The translations under genes were made by a program, and so were the position numbers. The notes below the pieces were generated by a model. It saw only the letters and a list, made by a program, of their open reading frames with translations, was not told the DNA's origin and made no database searches. Shown here one piece after another: positions 48,650 to 59,112 of a stretch of DNA of 64,000 nucleotides. The stretch's first letter is position 1; every line of letters begins with the position of its first letter. Source of the stretch: Pseudoalteromonas citrea (GTDB lineage Bacteria; Pseudomonadota; Gammaproteobacteria; Enterobacterales; Alteromonadaceae); assembly GCF_000238375.3 (NCBI RefSeq), contig NZ_AHBZ03000012.1:620001-684000 (forward strand). The letters are read 5' to 3'.

Positions 48650-49621
48650 ATGACCCAAATTAACTTTTCACAAACGGCCAAGGCTGTTATCGATATCGAA
48701 CGCCAAGCTATTGATGAAATAGTACAGTATATAGATGAACACTTTGAAAGAAGTTGCCAAGCTATATTTGATTGCAGTGGCAGAACCATTGTGATTGGCA
48801 TGGGTAAATCAGGACATATTGGTAATAAAATCGCTGCAACTTTTGCAAGTACAGGCACGCCTGCATTCTTTGTTCATCCAGGCGAAGCAAGCCATGGTGA
48901 TTTAGGTATGATCACCAAGCATGATGTTGTGCTACTTATTTCAAACTCTGGAGAAACTGCAGAAATTATGAGTATTATTCCTGTCATAAAACGCATTGGC
49001 GCAAAAACCATCGCGATGACAGGAAATCCGCACTCAAGTATTGCATTGTTAGCCGATATTCATTTGTGTATTGCGGTGTCTAAAGAAGCATGTCCGCTCG
49101 GGTTAGCTCCAACAGCCAGTACAACTGCTACCTTGGTAATGGGTGATGCATTAGCCGTTGCTTTGCTTGAAGCACGAGGCTTTACAGCCGATGATTTCGC
49201 ATTATCACACCCAGGCGGTGCGTTAGGTAAACGCTTATTATTAACCATCGCAGACATCATGCATAAAGGCGAACAAGTCCCGATAGTTACGAACACGGAT
49301 ACAGTGAAAGCTGCATTATTTGAGATGTCAGCAAAGGGTCTGGGGATGACTGCTGTTGTTGATGCGGAGTCTCGCCTCTGTGGTATTTTTACTGACGGTG
49401 ACTTACGACGTATTATCGAACAGCGAGTGGATTTACATAACGCGCTCATTGATGAAGTAATGACCAAAGGCTGCGCCACAATTCAGGCGAATATACTTGC
49501 CGCTGAGGCATTAAATATAATGGAAATGAAACGAATCAACGGCTTAATTGTCATAGATGATGAACAACGCCCTATTGGTGCGCTTAATACGCAAGACTTA
49601 TTAAAAGCGGGAGTACTGTAA
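48650..49621 (+). CDS. kdsD: D-arabinose 5-phosphate isomerase KdsD
   Basis: Converts ribulose 5-phosphate to arabinose 5-phosphate, the first step to Kdo of lipopolysaccharide. The 323 residues have an SIS domain (IVIGMGKSGHIGNKIAATFASTGTPAFFVHPGEASHGDLG, positions 47-86) followed by two CBS domains (from about 205: IMHKGEQVPIV, and VMTKGCATIQ). Kds genes follow one another here. Confidence 0.96.
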   Translation: MTQINFSQTAKAVIDIERQAIDEIVQYIDEHFERSCQAIFDCSGRTIVIGMGKSGHIGNKIAATFASTGTPAFFVHPGEASHGDLGMITKHDVVLLISNSGETAEIMSIIPVIKRIGAKTIAMTGNPHSSIALLADIHLCIAVSKEACPLGLAPTASTTATLVMGDALAVALLEARGFTADDFALSHPGGALGKRLLLTIADIMHKGEQVPIVTNTDTVKAALFEMSAKGLGMTAVVDAESRLCGIFTDGDLRRIIEQRVDLHNALIDEVMTKGCATIQANILAAEALNIMEMKRINGLIVIDDEQRPIGALNTQDLLKAGVL

Positions 49622-50173
49622 ATGCAGTTTGCTGATTTATACCAACCAATTTCGCCCCTCGTTGATAGTAAAGCCGCCGCCGTGAAATTACTTATTTGTG
49701 ACATTGATGGCGTCTTCTCTGATGGCCGCATTTACTTGGGTAACAATGGCGAAGAGTTAAAAGCGTTCAATACAAAAGATGGCTTTGGCATAAAAGCCCT
49801 TATTAACAGTGGTGTGCAAGTTGCGGTGATCACCGGCAGGCATTCACAGATTGTTCAGCAAAGAATGACTAGCTTAACGGTACCGTATATATATCAAGGT
49901 CAGGAAAATAAATTAATCGCATATGATGAACTAAAACGTAAACTCAGTTTATCTGACGAACAAATTGCTTATATTGGTGATGATGGCCCAGATTTACCGG
50001 TGATGGAAAAAGTGGGTTTTGCCGTGGCTGTAAACGATGCACACCCCCTTATCAAACGCATATCACACTATACAACGCAATTACCGGGTGGTTTTGGCGC
50101 TGTCCGCGAGTTAACAGACTTAATCATGCTTGCACAAGGGCACAGCCTAGGCAGTGAGGGAACAAGCGCATGA
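49622..50173 (+). CDS. kdsC: Kdo-8-phosphate phosphatase KdsC
   Basis: HAD-family phosphatase of the C0 type releasing Kdo from Kdo-8-phosphate. The 183 residues include the nucleophile motif LICDIDGVFSDGRIYLG near residue 24, AVITGRHSQIV and the IAYIGDDGPDLPVM metal motif. Starts right after kdsD and overlaps lptC by four bases. Confidence 0.96.
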   Translation: MQFADLYQPISPLVDSKAAAVKLLICDIDGVFSDGRIYLGNNGEELKAFNTKDGFGIKALINSGVQVAVITGRHSQIVQQRMTSLTVPYIYQGQENKLIAYDELKRKLSLSDEQIAYIGDDGPDLPVMEKVGFAVAVNDAHPLIKRISHYTTQLPGGFGAVRELTDLIMLAQGHSLGSEGTSA

Positions 50174-50724
50174 CCACAAATCGCATTGCCTTATTGGGTT
50201 TGTTTTTGCTAACAATGGGCTGGCTATGGTATCCGTACTTTTCTCAGCCATCGACATCTCAAAACAATACCCAAGATGTAATAGCGAAACCAGATTATAT
50301 TGCGACTGAGTTACAGCAAACTATTTACAATGAAACTGGTGTGCGAAGCCACACTGTTACGGCAAAAAAAATGGAATTATACCAGGAGCTCGGGTTTAGT
50401 CATTTCGAAGCGCCTGTTTTTACATTATACAATGGCACAATGAATTGGAAGATCACCGCGAAAGAAGCCACGCTGTATGAAAATAACACCCTGATCTTAG
50501 AGGGGGATGTGGTAGCAAAAAATTTAACCGATAAAGCTATGATCACCCATATCAATGCCGATCATATTCGTGTCGAAATTACCAAACGACTAATGCAGTC
50601 AGAACAACCTGTGGAAATAATCGGGCCTGACTTAATGATAACAGGGAGAGGCTTGTTCGCGGACTTAAACACCGACGTAATAGAGCTCATAAACCATACA
50701 AGAACCGTTTACTATGATCAATAA
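50170..50724 (+). CDS. lptC: Lipopolysaccharide export protein LptC
   Basis: Bitopic protein that passes LPS from LptB2FG to LptA. The 184 residues have one N-terminal helix (IALLGLFLLTMGWLWYPYF) and a beta-jellyroll domain (TVTAKKMELYQELGFSHFEAPVFTLYN). Sequence conservation is modest, so the call also relies on the kdsC-lptA-lptB context. Overlaps lptA by 11 bases. Confidence 0.93.
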   Translation: MTTNRIALLGLFLLTMGWLWYPYFSQPSTSQNNTQDVIAKPDYIATELQQTIYNETGVRSHTVTAKKMELYQELGFSHFEAPVFTLYNGTMNWKITAKEATLYENNTLILEGDVVAKNLTDKAMITHINADHIRVEITKRLMQSEQPVEIIGPDLMITGRGLFADLNTDVIELINHTRTVYYDQ

Positions 50725-51238
50725 ACTTAAAGTTACTATCGCCTTTATTGGATTAACACTTAGTCACGTAGTCGTAGCTCAAAGCGACTCTTTTGCTTCT
50801 GAAGTATCGATCAAAGCAGGAAAGCAACAAGCACAGCTAAAAACCAACATCGGTATTTTTGAACAGAACGTTGAAATTATTCATGGTAACAGGAAGATCA
50901 ATGCGGATCGTTTAGAAGTGCACCGTAGGGCGGAGCTTGGGGAAAACAAACAACTGCTTGTCGCAACTGGCAGCCCTGCGCTTTTTAGTGAAACACAGGC
51001 CGATGGCACCTTATTGAGTGCCAGTGCACAAGAAGTACGCTATGACGTTGCAAATAAAATGCTCATTATCAAAGGCGATGCTGAAATTAATCAGGCAGGT
51101 CAAATTATAAAAGCACAATCCATCACGTATGATATGGAAAAGCAATTAATAAATGCAGACAGAGGTACTCAAAACACCGGCCGTGTTCATACTATTTTAG
51201 TCCCAGAAAAAAAATCAGATAAAGACCAAGGCAAATAA
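50714..51238 (+). CDS. lptA: Lipopolysaccharide transport periplasmic protein LptA
   Basis: Periplasmic bridge of the Lpt machine. The 174 residues start with a signal peptide (ending SHVVVAQ), then an OstA-like beta-jellyroll ([40 protein letters not shown], positions 32-70, and [25 protein letters not shown]). Ends two bases before lptB. Confidence 0.94.
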   Translation: MINKLKVTIAFIGLTLSHVVVAQSDSFASEVSIKAGKQQAQLKTNIGIFEQNVEIIHGNRKINADRLEVHRRAELGENKQLLVATGSPALFSETQADGTLLSASAQEVRYDVANKMLIIKGDAEINQAGQIIKAQSITYDMEKQLINADRGTQNTGRVHTILVPEKKSDKDQGK

Positions 51239-51240
51239 CC

Positions 51241-51966
51241 ATGAGCACACTCACTGCACAAGCTTTAGCTAAAAGCTATAAAGGGCGTCAGGTCGTCAAA
51301 AATGTCAGCCTCAGCGTTGAAGCTGGCAGTATTGTTGGTCTTTTAGGCCCCAATGGCGCAGGTAAAACCACCAGTTTTTATATGATTGTAGGGCTCGTGC
51401 CAAGCGACAACGGTACAGTTACCATTGATAACAAAGACATTACCTTATTACCTATGCATAGCCGAGCTAGGCTGGGCATTGGCTATTTACCACAAGAGTC
51501 ATCGATATTTCGTAAACTGACTGTTTATCAAAACTTAATGGCAATCTTAGAAACGCGCAAAGATCTTAGTAAGGCAGATCGAGAACAACTGCTTAACGAG
51601 CTCTTAGACGAGTTTAATATTCAGCACATACGCTCCAGTCAGGGCATGGCATTATCTGGTGGCGAACGCAGAAGGGTAGAAATTGCTCGTGCTTTAGCCG
51701 CAAATCCAAAATTTATCCTATTAGATGAGCCTTTTGCTGGTGTTGATCCTATTTCAGTGTTAGATATAAAGAAAATTATCGAACATTTAAAAAAACGCGG
51801 TATAGGTGTTCTTATCACAGACCATAATGTACGTGAAACACTCGATGTGTGTGAAAAGGCGTACATTGTTTCACATGGTGAATTAATTGCATCTGGCACA
51901 CCTGAACATGTGCTAGCCGATCAAACTGTTCGAGATGTCTACCTTGGTGAGCAATTCAGGCTATAG
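51241..51966 (+). CDS. lptB: Lipopolysaccharide ABC transporter ATPase LptB
   Basis: ATPase driving LPS extraction from the inner membrane. The 241 residues have Walker [10 protein letters not shown] at 36-44, Q-loop [12 protein letters not shown], signature [15 protein letters not shown] and Walker [14 protein letters not shown]. Length equals the E. coli protein. Confidence 0.97.
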   Translation: MSTLTAQALAKSYKGRQVVKNVSLSVEAGSIVGLLGPNGAGKTTSFYMIVGLVPSDNGTVTIDNKDITLLPMHSRARLGIGYLPQESSIFRKLTVYQNLMAILETRKDLSKADREQLLNELLDEFNIQHIRSSQGMALSGGERRRVEIARALAANPKFILLDEPFAGVDPISVLDIKKIIEHLKKRGIGVLITDHNVRETLDVCEKAYIVSHGELIASGTPEHVLADQTVRDVYLGEQFRL

Positions 51967-52022
51967 TTAATACACCTAGGTAATTTTAATAATTGAACAA
52001 TGAAAAGGATTGTTAGAGATAC

Positions 52023-53525
52023 ATGAGGCAATCGCTACAGCTGCGCATGGGCCAGCAATTAACCATGACACCACAGTTACAGCAGGCTATTCGCTTGCTG
52101 CAGCTCAGCACGCTCGATCTTCAACAAGAAATTCAAGAAGCATTAGACAGCAACCCCTTGTTAGAAGTTGAAGAATCAGAGCATGACAACGACAGTGATA
52201 ATAGAGAAAAAGAACACAAAGAACTGAATAAAGACGAGACAAGTTCAGATACCACTGACGAAGCACCAGTTAGCGATTATGAACTAGATTCTGACGCTGC
52301 AATGAGTAAAGACACAGTCAGCGAAGAACTGGCCATGGACGTCACTTGGGACGAGTACATGAGTGCAGCTCCTGCTGCAAGCAGCGGTCCCATGCCTGAA
52401 GATGAAAACATGTATCAAGGGGAAACAACTGAAACTCTGCATGAGTATCTCATGTGGCAGCTAGAGCTTACCCCATTTAGCGATACCGACAGAGGCATCG
52501 CTGTTGCAATTGTAGAAGCTGTTGACGATGGCGGCTTGTTAACATTATCTACAGAAGAAATTTTAGATAGCTTAAACGATGGCAGCTCCGAAGAAGGTAT
52601 TGAGCTCGATGAAATAGAAGCGGTACTTAAGCGTATTCAGCTATTTGACCCTGTAGGTATTGCAGCACGAAGCTTACAGGAATGTTTATGTATACAATTG
52701 AATCAATTTGATAAAGCGACACCTTGGTTAGAACAAACAAAACAAATATTAACCGAGCATATCGATTTACTTGCCAGTCGTGACTACCGAACTTTGATGA
52801 AGAAGACTAAACTCAAAGAATCGGATTTAAAAGATGTGATGACGCTGATCCACAGCTTAAACCCAAAACCGGCTGCCAGTATTATTCGGGAAGAATCAGA
52901 GTATGTGATCCCTGATGTGTCGGTTAAAAAAGTGAAAGGCCGTTGGCTGGTAGAGCTAAACCCAGATTCAATGCCAAAAATCAGAGTTAATGATCATTAT
53001 GCTGCGATGTCGCGCTCTGTAAAATCGAGCACTGATAGCCAGTTTATTCGCTCTCATTTGCAAGAAGCGAAATGGTTTATTAAAAGTTTAGAGAGCCGCA
53101 ATGACACTTTAATGAAAGTTACTAATTGCATTGTGCAGCAACAACAGGCATTCTTTGAACATGGCCCTGAAGCAATGAAACCTATGGTGCTTAATGATGT
53201 GGCTGAAATGGTAGAGATGCATGAGTCGACCATTTCTCGAGTCACTACACAAAAATATATGCACACACCTAGGGGTATTTTTGAGTTGAAGTATTTCTTC
53301 TCAAGCCATGTTAGTACTGAAAACGGAGGTGAATGCTCTTCCACTGCGATTAGAGCATTGATCAAAAAGCTCATTGCCGCCGAAAATACAGCTAAGCCGT
53401 TAAGTGATAGCAAAATTGCGGATATATTGGCAGAGCAAGGAATCAAAGTGGCCCGACGTACCATAGCAAAATATCGGGAGTCGTTAGCCATTCCACCGTC
53501 AAATCAGCGTAAAAGCTTGATATAA
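52023..53525 (+). CDS. rpoN: RNA polymerase sigma-54 factor
   Basis: Alternative sigma factor needing AAA enhancer proteins, used for nitrogen, motility and other genes. The 500 residues contain region I ([31 protein letters not shown], positions 7-37), an acidic region II (about 55-110), the core-binding domain, the helix-turn-helix ([31 protein letters not shown]) and the RpoN box [10 protein letters not shown] near 482. Fifty-seven bases after lptB, possibly with an extra promoter. Confidence 0.97.
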   Translation: MRQSLQLRMGQQLTMTPQLQQAIRLLQLSTLDLQQEIQEALDSNPLLEVEESEHDNDSDNREKEHKELNKDETSSDTTDEAPVSDYELDSDAAMSKDTVSEELAMDVTWDEYMSAAPAASSGPMPEDENMYQGETTETLHEYLMWQLELTPFSDTDRGIAVAIVEAVDDGGLLTLSTEEILDSLNDGSSEEGIELDEIEAVLKRIQLFDPVGIAARSLQECLCIQLNQFDKATPWLEQTKQILTEHIDLLASRDYRTLMKKTKLKESDLKDVMTLIHSLNPKPAASIIREESEYVIPDVSVKKVKGRWLVELNPDSMPKIRVNDHYAAMSRSVKSSTDSQFIRSHLQEAKWFIKSLESRNDTLMKVTNCIVQQQQAFFEHGPEAMKPMVLNDVAEMVEMHESTISRVTTQKYMHTPRGIFELKYFFSSHVSTENGGECSSTAIRALIKKLIAAENTAKPLSDSKIADILAEQGIKVARRTIAKYRESLAIPPSNQRKSLI

Positions 53526-53553
53526 GACGTATTACCAAAGAAGGAAAATGCTT

Positions 53554-53841
53554 ATGCAACTAAATTTAACTGGTCGTCACGTAGAAGTTACAGAATCACT
53601 AAGAGACTATGTCAACACCAAGTTTGCGAAGCTAGAAAGGCACTTTGATCATATAAATAACGTGCATGTGATCTTAGATGTTGAAAAGCTGGTACAAAAA
53701 GCCGAAGCTACCTTACATCTCAGTGGCGCTGAAGTTTTCGCCTCTACTGAGCATCAAGATATGTATGCCGCTATCGATGGTTTAGTTGATAAGCTAGACA
53801 GGCAAGTAATTAAACATAAAGAGAAGCTTACTCGACACTAA
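53554..53841 (+). CDS. hpf: Ribosome hibernation promoting factor (short HPF)
   Basis: Binds the 30S subunit and helps form dormant 100S ribosomes in stationary phase. Frame opens at ATG 53548, but the ATG at 53554 (MQLNLTGRHVEVTESLRDYV) matches the family and gives 95 residues, with AAGGA nine bases upstream. Lacks the C-terminal domain of long HPF, as usual beside rpoN in gammaproteobacteria. Confidence 0.95.
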   Translation: MQLNLTGRHVEVTESLRDYVNTKFAKLERHFDHINNVHVILDVEKLVQKAEATLHLSGAEVFASTEHQDMYAAIDGLVDKLDRQVIKHKEKLTRH

Positions 53842-53843
53842 TC

Positions 53844-54296
53844 ATGAAATTAAGCTCAATAATCAACAAGGACTGCAGTAAAGCTGCGGTCCTTTTTAAT
53901 AGCAAGAAACGGATTTTAGAATACGTTAGTGAACTTGCTCATCAGCAATTACCGCAACTTGAGCAACATCATATTTTGTCAGCCTTAATGAACCGTGAAA
54001 AACTAGGCAGTACAGGAATTGGGAAAGGAATTGCGTTACCCCATGGCCGTATGGAAGGTATAGAGCATGTTTTTGCAATACTTTTAATCAGTGAGCAACC
54101 TATTCCGTTTGATGCAATAGACAACCGCCCCGTTGATATTTTTGTTGCGCTTATAGTACCTGAAGGTGATAATCAGCAACACTTAAAGACACTATCTGCT
54201 ATTGCAGATAAGTTGAAAAGCAAAGAGTTTTGCAAACAATTAAGACATGCAAGTAGTGATTCCGAGCTTTATAGTATTGTTACTGCACAGGATTAA
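53844..54296 (+). CDS. ptsN: Nitrogen PTS enzyme IIA (PtsN)
   Basis: Regulatory phospho-acceptor of the nitrogen phosphotransferase system. The 150 residues include the phosphorylation site His67 in TGIGKGIALPHGR and the late motif PIPFDAIDNRPVDIFVALIVPEG. Part of the rpoN-hpf-ptsN-rapZ-npr unit. Confidence 0.96.
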   Translation: MKLSSIINKDCSKAAVLFNSKKRILEYVSELAHQQLPQLEQHHILSALMNREKLGSTGIGKGIALPHGRMEGIEHVFAILLISEQPIPFDAIDNRPVDIFVALIVPEGDNQQHLKTLSAIADKLKSKEFCKQLRHASSDSELYSIVTAQD

Positions 54297-54312
54297 TAAA
54301 TAGGGGAAAGTC

Positions 54313-55158
54313 GTGGAATTAATCATCATTAGTGGCCGTTCTGGATCAGGGAAGTCAGTAGCACTTAGAGTATTAGAAGATCTTGGCTATTATTGCGTTG
54401 ATAATATTCCTGTTAACTTACTGCCTTCACTCGTAAGAAGTGTTTCCGAAAACTACGACAAAATAGCCGTCAGTATTGATGTCAGAAACCTCCCTAAACA
54501 ACAGGAAGAATTTAACGATATTCTTGAATACTTACCCGGCTTCGCTAACCCAACTCTGTTTTATTTAGACAGCGATGATCAAACCTTAATCAAACGCTTT
54601 TCTGAAACTCGCCGCTTACACCCTTTATCTATCAATAATTTGCCTTTAGATTTAGCGATTAAAGAAGAAAAGCAACTGCTTGACGTGCTCAATACCAGCG
54701 CAGATATGGTGATTGACACCACAGATTTAAGCGTACATCAATTAGCTGAAGCTATCCGTGAACGTATATTAGGTAAAAAAGATAAACAGCTAATCATCAC
54801 CTTCTTATCTTTTGGGTTTAAGCATGGTATGCCGAAAGATGCTGACTATGTATTTGATGCTCGATTCTTACCTAACCCGCATTGGGAGCCTGACTTAAAA
54901 CCACTCACAGGGTTAGATCAACCTGTACAAGACTATTTAGCTGGCCACAGTATAGTACAAAAATTCACTTGGCAAATTCAAACATTTGTACAAACTTGGT
55001 TACCTCATCTTGAACGCAATAACCGCAGCTACCTTACGATTGCTGTCGGTTGTACAGGCGGACAACATCGCTCTGTTTACCTAGCCCAAACCATCGGAGA
55101 AAGCTTCCAACGCACTCACCCGAATGTACAGATCCGTCATCGTGAACAAAATATCTAA
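54313..55158 (+). CDS. rapZ: RNase adapter protein RapZ
   Basis: Nucleotide-binding protein that in enterobacteria directs the small RNA GlmZ to RNase E, controlling glucosamine-6-phosphate synthesis. The 281 residues have Walker A GRSGSGKS at 8-15 and C-terminal motifs SFGFKHGMPKDADYVFDARFLPNPHW and AVGCTGGQHRSVYLA. Starts at GTG with AGGGGAAAG upstream. Overlaps npr by one base. Whether GlmZ exists here was not seen. Confidence 0.95.
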   Translation: MELIIISGRSGSGKSVALRVLEDLGYYCVDNIPVNLLPSLVRSVSENYDKIAVSIDVRNLPKQQEEFNDILEYLPGFANPTLFYLDSDDQTLIKRFSETRRLHPLSINNLPLDLAIKEEKQLLDVLNTSADMVIDTTDLSVHQLAEAIRERILGKKDKQLIITFLSFGFKHGMPKDADYVFDARFLPNPHWEPDLKPLTGLDQPVQDYLAGHSIVQKFTWQIQTFVQTWLPHLERNNRSYLTIAVGCTGGQHRSVYLAQTIGESFQRTHPNVQIRHREQNI

Positions 55159-55436
55159 TGTCATGTGTTGTTGAGGGTACTTTTTTAATTAAAAATAAAT
55201 GTGGTTTACATGCTAGAGCTGCCACTGTATTGGCGCAATTGGCCGTTAAATTCGATGCAGATATTACCTTATATCAAGATGAAAAAGAGGCCGCAGGAGA
55301 CAGCGTATTAGCATTGCTGTTATTAGAAAGTAGTCAAGGAAAGTACGTAAAAATTCGCTGTGAAGGCCCAGATGCGCAATCCGCCTTATGTGCCATTGGC
55401 GACTTAATTGAGCAAAAATTTCACGAACAAGAATAA
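55158..55436 (+). CDS. npr: Nitrogen PTS phosphocarrier protein NPr
   Basis: HPr-like phosphocarrier transferring phosphate from enzyme INtr to PtsN. The 92 residues contain the active site CGLHARAATVLAQL with His18 and the motif EKEAAGDSVLALLLLESSQG. Last gene of the rpoN unit; overlaps the rapZ stop (TAATG). The 178 bases that follow, before mgtE, contain nothing I recognise. Confidence 0.95.
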   Translation: MSCVVEGTFLIKNKCGLHARAATVLAQLAVKFDADITLYQDEKEAAGDSVLALLLLESSQGKYVKIRCEGPDAQSALCAIGDLIEQKFHEQE

Positions 55437-55614
55437 CTTGTACACTACAACATAGTATAAATACGCTTATCCTACGTGGCAACACGCTCTAAAGTACGTT
55501 AAACTCTCAAGCCAAGGCCCGCGTACCTAAGCGTCATTCGCTTGCATATTATCCAACAGATATTCACTTGGCACGCGTAAAAATACTAACAATACGATAT
55601 TATTTAGGAAGCCT

Positions 55615-56973
55615 ATGCCTGAAGCGCTTGAACAAGATTATACCCTGCAACAACTACAGCAAGTTACGCTTGCGCTTAATAGTGGGCAGTTTGTTCAAGT
55701 CAGGCGAGTTTTAGCTGAGACCGCACCATGTGATACCGCACTCTTACTCGAATCTTCCCCTCATAAAGTCCGAACACAACTTTGGCAACTCGTCGACCCA
55801 GATATTCAAGGTGATGTACTTGAAGAGTTATCAGAAGATGTGCGACTTGGTATCATCGCAAAGATGGAACCAGAGCTCATTGCAGCGGCTACGGAGGACA
55901 TGGATGATGATGATTTAGGCGAAGTATTACGAAGTTTACCCGATACCGTATATCAAGACGTTGTTAGCAGCATGGACACGCAAGATCGTGAGCGTGCTAC
56001 CCAAGCCCTATCCTATCAAGAGCGCTCTGCTGGCGCATTGATGAATAGTGATACTGTCACTATTCGTGCAGATGTATCATTAGATGTTGTACTACGCTAC
56101 TTACGTTTACGTGGCAACCTGCCAGATGGCACCGATGATCTCTATGTTGTTGATAAAGACAACTGTTTTATAGGCGCATTACCTTTAAGTACATTATTAA
56201 CAAACCCGCCAGATCACTTGGTTCACGATTTGATGGATGAGGACAAAGAGTCAATTCCAATTTCGATGGATGAGACTGAAGTCGCGCAACTTTTTGAGCG
56301 CCATAACTGGATCTCTGCCGCGGTTGTTGATGATAACAACCACCTGCTAGGCAGGATCACCATTGATGATATTGTTGATGTAATTCGAGAAGATGCTGAA
56401 CATAGCTTACTTAGTATGGCTGGTCTTGATGATGAAGAAGACACCTTTGCACCCGTTCTAAAAAGTAGCCGCCGTCGGTCTATTTGGCTAGGGATCAACT
56501 TATTGACTGCACTACTCGCAGCATTTGTTGCGAGCTTTTTTGAAAATACCCTCGATATTTTACCCGTGCTTGCCGTGCTCAACGGCATAGTACCCAGCAT
56601 GGGTGGGGTGGCCGGTAGCCAAACACTCACCTTGGTTATCCGAGGTATTGCGCTTGGCCATATAAACCAAACTAACCAACGATTTATACTCGGTAAAGAG
56701 TTAGCTATTGGGGCGCTAAATGGCTTGTTATGGTCGTTACTAATAGCTGGTGTTGTTGCGTTGTGGAAGTGGGATTTCACACTAGGTGCGGTAATTGCAT
56801 TTGCAATGTTCATGAACTTACTCGCGGCGGGTATCGCGGGAGCAAGTATTCCACTTATTCTTAAGAGAATGAAGATTGATCCTGCACTTGCTGGTAGTGT
56901 TGTTTTGACAACAGTGACTGATATTGTTGGGATATTTGCCTTTTTAGGTACTGCAACCTGGTTTTTAACTTAG
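55615..56973 (+). CDS. mgtE: Magnesium transporter MgtE
   Basis: Dimeric Mg2+ channel gated by cytosolic Mg2+. The 452 residues show the acidic superhelical N domain (LLLESSPHKVRTQLWQLVDPDIQGDVLEELSED), a CBS pair (about 135-255; ITIDDIVDVIREDAEH) and the membrane domain with the pore motif LNGIVPSMGGVAGSQTLTLVIRGIALG near 322-348. AGGAAG lies five bases before the ATG. No Mg2+ riboswitch was recognised upstream. Confidence 0.94.
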   Translation: MPEALEQDYTLQQLQQVTLALNSGQFVQVRRVLAETAPCDTALLLESSPHKVRTQLWQLVDPDIQGDVLEELSEDVRLGIIAKMEPELIAAATEDMDDDDLGEVLRSLPDTVYQDVVSSMDTQDRERATQALSYQERSAGALMNSDTVTIRADVSLDVVLRYLRLRGNLPDGTDDLYVVDKDNCFIGALPLSTLLTNPPDHLVHDLMDEDKESIPISMDETEVAQLFERHNWISAAVVDDNNHLLGRITIDDIVDVIREDAEHSLLSMAGLDDEEDTFAPVLKSSRRRSIWLGINLLTALLAAFVASFFENTLDILPVLAVLNGIVPSMGGVAGSQTLTLVIRGIALGHINQTNQRFILGKELAIGALNGLLWSLLIAGVVALWKWDFTLGAVIAFAMFMNLLAAGIAGASIPLILKRMKIDPALAGSVVLTTVTDIVGIFAFLGTATWFLT

Positions 56974-56991
56974 CGCTGTAACAGCAATAGC

Positions 56992-57026
56992 CTGAAGTAA
57001 AGGCACTCTGAGCCCCTTTACTTCAG
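56992..57026. terminator. Hairpin between convergent mgtE and pmbA
   Basis: Twelve-base perfect stem ctgaagtaaagg (56992-57003) with cctttacttcag (57015-57026). No clear T run on the plus strand and none on the minus strand, so termination is inferred from position between convergent genes. Confidence 0.5.
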
Positions 57027-57036
57027 ATCAAAAATA

Positions 57037-58392
57037 TTACTCTCCAGCAACTTGCATTGATTCAATCAATACTGAGCCAGTCTGTACGCTCCCTCGCACT
57101 TCTATATCACCGCCAATGGCTTGAATGCCTTTAAACATGTCCTGTAAGTTACCCGCTATGGTTATTTCACTTACCGGATATTGAATTTCACCATTTTCGA
57201 CCCAAAAGCCAGCAGCACCGCGCGAGTAATCACCTGTTACGGTGTTAACACCTTGGCCCATTAATTCGGTTACCAACAAGCCGGTACCCATCGTCTGTAG
57301 TACAGCATGCAGATCATCATGCGTTTGTTGTACTAACCAATTATGAATACCCCCAGCATGACCTGTGGCTGTCATACCCAATTTACGGGCTGCGTAGCTC
57401 GCGAGTAAATATGTTTGTAATTCTCCACCGCTAATAATATCTCGGTCACGGGTTTTTACCCCTTCGCTATCAAATGGACTGGATGCTAATCCTTTTAATA
57501 AATGTGGCCTTTCCATAATAGAGACGCATGGATTAAATACTTGGGTATTTAAGCTCTCAAGCAAAAATGTCGATTTACGATAAAGTGCCCCACCGCCAAT
57601 CGCTGATACTAAATGTCCAAACAGGCTATTTGCAATATCCGCTCTAAAAACGACAGGGCTCTTCATCGTTTTTATTTTCTGGCTATTTAACTTCGCAAGT
57701 GTTGACTCTGCCGCTTCAACACCGACTAAACCAGCACCTTTTAATCCACTCTGCTCACGAGAAATTGTGTAAGCAGAATCTCTTTGCATATGTTCACCGT
57801 CTTGACCAATGACCATCGTGCTTAATGTGTGTCGTGTGCGAGGAAAACCAGCAACTAAGCCATGACTATTACCATATACTCGTAAACCTTGGTGGCTTGC
57901 AAAACTGGCACCGTCTGAATTAACAATCCGTGAATCAAATTCTAACGCGGCTTTTTCCGCTTCAAGGCAAAACTCAATACCTTGCTCGGGGGAAACATCC
58001 CATGGGTGATAAAGATCTAAATCTGGTGGAGACATTTCTAGAAGTTGCTCATCAGCGACTCCGTTACACGGGTCATCAGAAGTAAACTTGGCAATATCAA
58101 TGGCTTTTTCTACCACTGAGCGCAAAGCTGCCGGGCTCAAATCTGCAGTAGAGGCACTGCCTTTATGGTTACCAACATAAACACTGATCCCTAAGCCACC
58201 ATCTTGGTTAAACTCAATCGTATCAACTTCGCCCATCCGAGTGCTAACCGAGAGGCCTGACGTGCTCGACATCGCAGCCTCTGAGGCGGTGGCGCCCAAT
58301 TTTTTAGCGTGGGCCAATACTTCTGAAACAGCTTGCTTTACATCATCAATTTGTTGATAAATAGGGTCTTGTTGGGCTCTGCTCATGGGCAT
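57037..58392 (-). CDS. pmbA: Metalloprotease subunit PmbA/TldE
   Basis: Non-metal-binding partner of TldD in the TldD/E protease, which in E. coli processes microcin B17 and degrades CcdA. The 451 residues match the family: MGEVDTIEFNQDGGLGISVYVGN, FRADIANSLFGHLVSAIGGGALYRKSTFLL, GVNTVTGDYSRGAAGFWVENGEI. It lacks the HExxxH motif found in TldD. Divergent from darP. Confidence 0.95.
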   Translation of the reverse strand: MPMSRAQQDPIYQQIDDVKQAVSEVLAHAKKLGATASEAAMSSTSGLSVSTRMGEVDTIEFNQDGGLGISVYVGNHKGSASTADLSPAALRSVVEKAIDIAKFTSDDPCNGVADEQLLEMSPPDLDLYHPWDVSPEQGIEFCLEAEKAALEFDSRIVNSDGASFASHQGLRVYGNSHGLVAGFPRTRHTLSTMVIGQDGEHMQRDSAYTISREQSGLKGAGLVGVEAAESTLAKLNSQKIKTMKSPVVFRADIANSLFGHLVSAIGGGALYRKSTFLLESLNTQVFNPCVSIMERPHLLKGLASSPFDSEGVKTRDRDIISGGELQTYLLASYAARKLGMTATGHAGGIHNWLVQQTHDDLHAVLQTMGTGLLVTELMGQGVNTVTGDYSRGAAGFWVENGEIQYPVSEITIAGNLQDMFKGIQAIGGDIEVRGSVQTGSVLIESMQVAGE

Positions 58393-58519
58393 CTTCTCTA
58401 ATAAATTATGTCTCTACATTAATGCTAACACACATCATGATTATCGCCCTATTCAAGCAAAGCTTTTCCTCCGTATAATTGGTATACTTAGCACAAATAG
58501 ATTACTACTAGTTTGAATC

Positions 58520-59041
58520 ATGGCTAAGAAAAAGAAACCCGTAATTGAAGAAGACATCATCTATGTCTCTAAAAGTGAACTGAAACGTGATGCGCAGCAG
58601 TACCAGCAACTTGCGCTCGACTTAGCCAGCATGGCAAAAAAGCAACGTGATAAATTGCCGCTTACCGATGATTTACTGCAAGCAATGGTCGTCGCAGATA
58701 AAATACGTGCAAAAAGTGAAGCTTATCGTAGGCATATGAACTACATAACAAAAACACTTCGCACCACAGAGAATATTGCCGAAATAGAAGCGGCTATCGA
58801 CTTGATGCTAAATAAAAATAATCAAGCTGACGTGCTCCTAAATAAAATCGAAATAGTCAGAGATGAATTAATTCAACAAGGTGATGACAAAGTCAATGAG
58901 TTACTTGGTGAATACCCAGAGTTAGAACGTCAAAAAATGCGACAACTCGTCCGCCAAGCCAAAAAAGAAGCCGCAGCAGAAAAGCCTGCAAAGGGCTATA
59001 AAGAACTCTTTCAGTATTTAAAAGAAGCGATGATGCCGTAA
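58520..59041 (+). CDS. darP: Ribosome biogenesis protein DarP (YjgA)
   Basis: Associates with 50S precursors and helps late large-subunit assembly. The 173 residues are highly charged and helical, with IIYVSKSELKRDAQQYQQL at the start and a lysine-rich tail. It sits between pmbA and tldD; in E. coli it neighbours pmbA. Confidence 0.93.
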   Translation: MAKKKKPVIEEDIIYVSKSELKRDAQQYQQLALDLASMAKKQRDKLPLTDDLLQAMVVADKIRAKSEAYRRHMNYITKTLRTTENIAEIEAAIDLMLNKNNQADVLLNKIEIVRDELIQQGDDKVNELLGEYPELERQKMRQLVRQAKKEAAAEKPAKGYKELFQYLKEAMMP

Positions 59042-59061
59042 TTACCTTACTGAGAAGCTTA

Positions 59062-59101
59062 AGACATAAAAAAACCAGCCTATGCTGGTTTTTTTATGTC
59101 T
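59062..59101. terminator. Bidirectional terminator between darP and tldD
   Basis: Eighteen-base perfect stem (59062-59079 with 59084-59101), core accagc/gctggt, four-base loop, A and T runs inside the stem on both sides. It serves the convergent darP and tldD transcripts. Confidence 0.92.
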
Positions 59102-59112
59102 TTAATACGTGC

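Noticed and set aside
55437-55614. Magnesium riboswitch (M-box or similar) upstream of mgtE
   Set aside because: Only 178 bases, without the conserved core of known Mg2+ riboswitches and without a terminator hairpin before the start.
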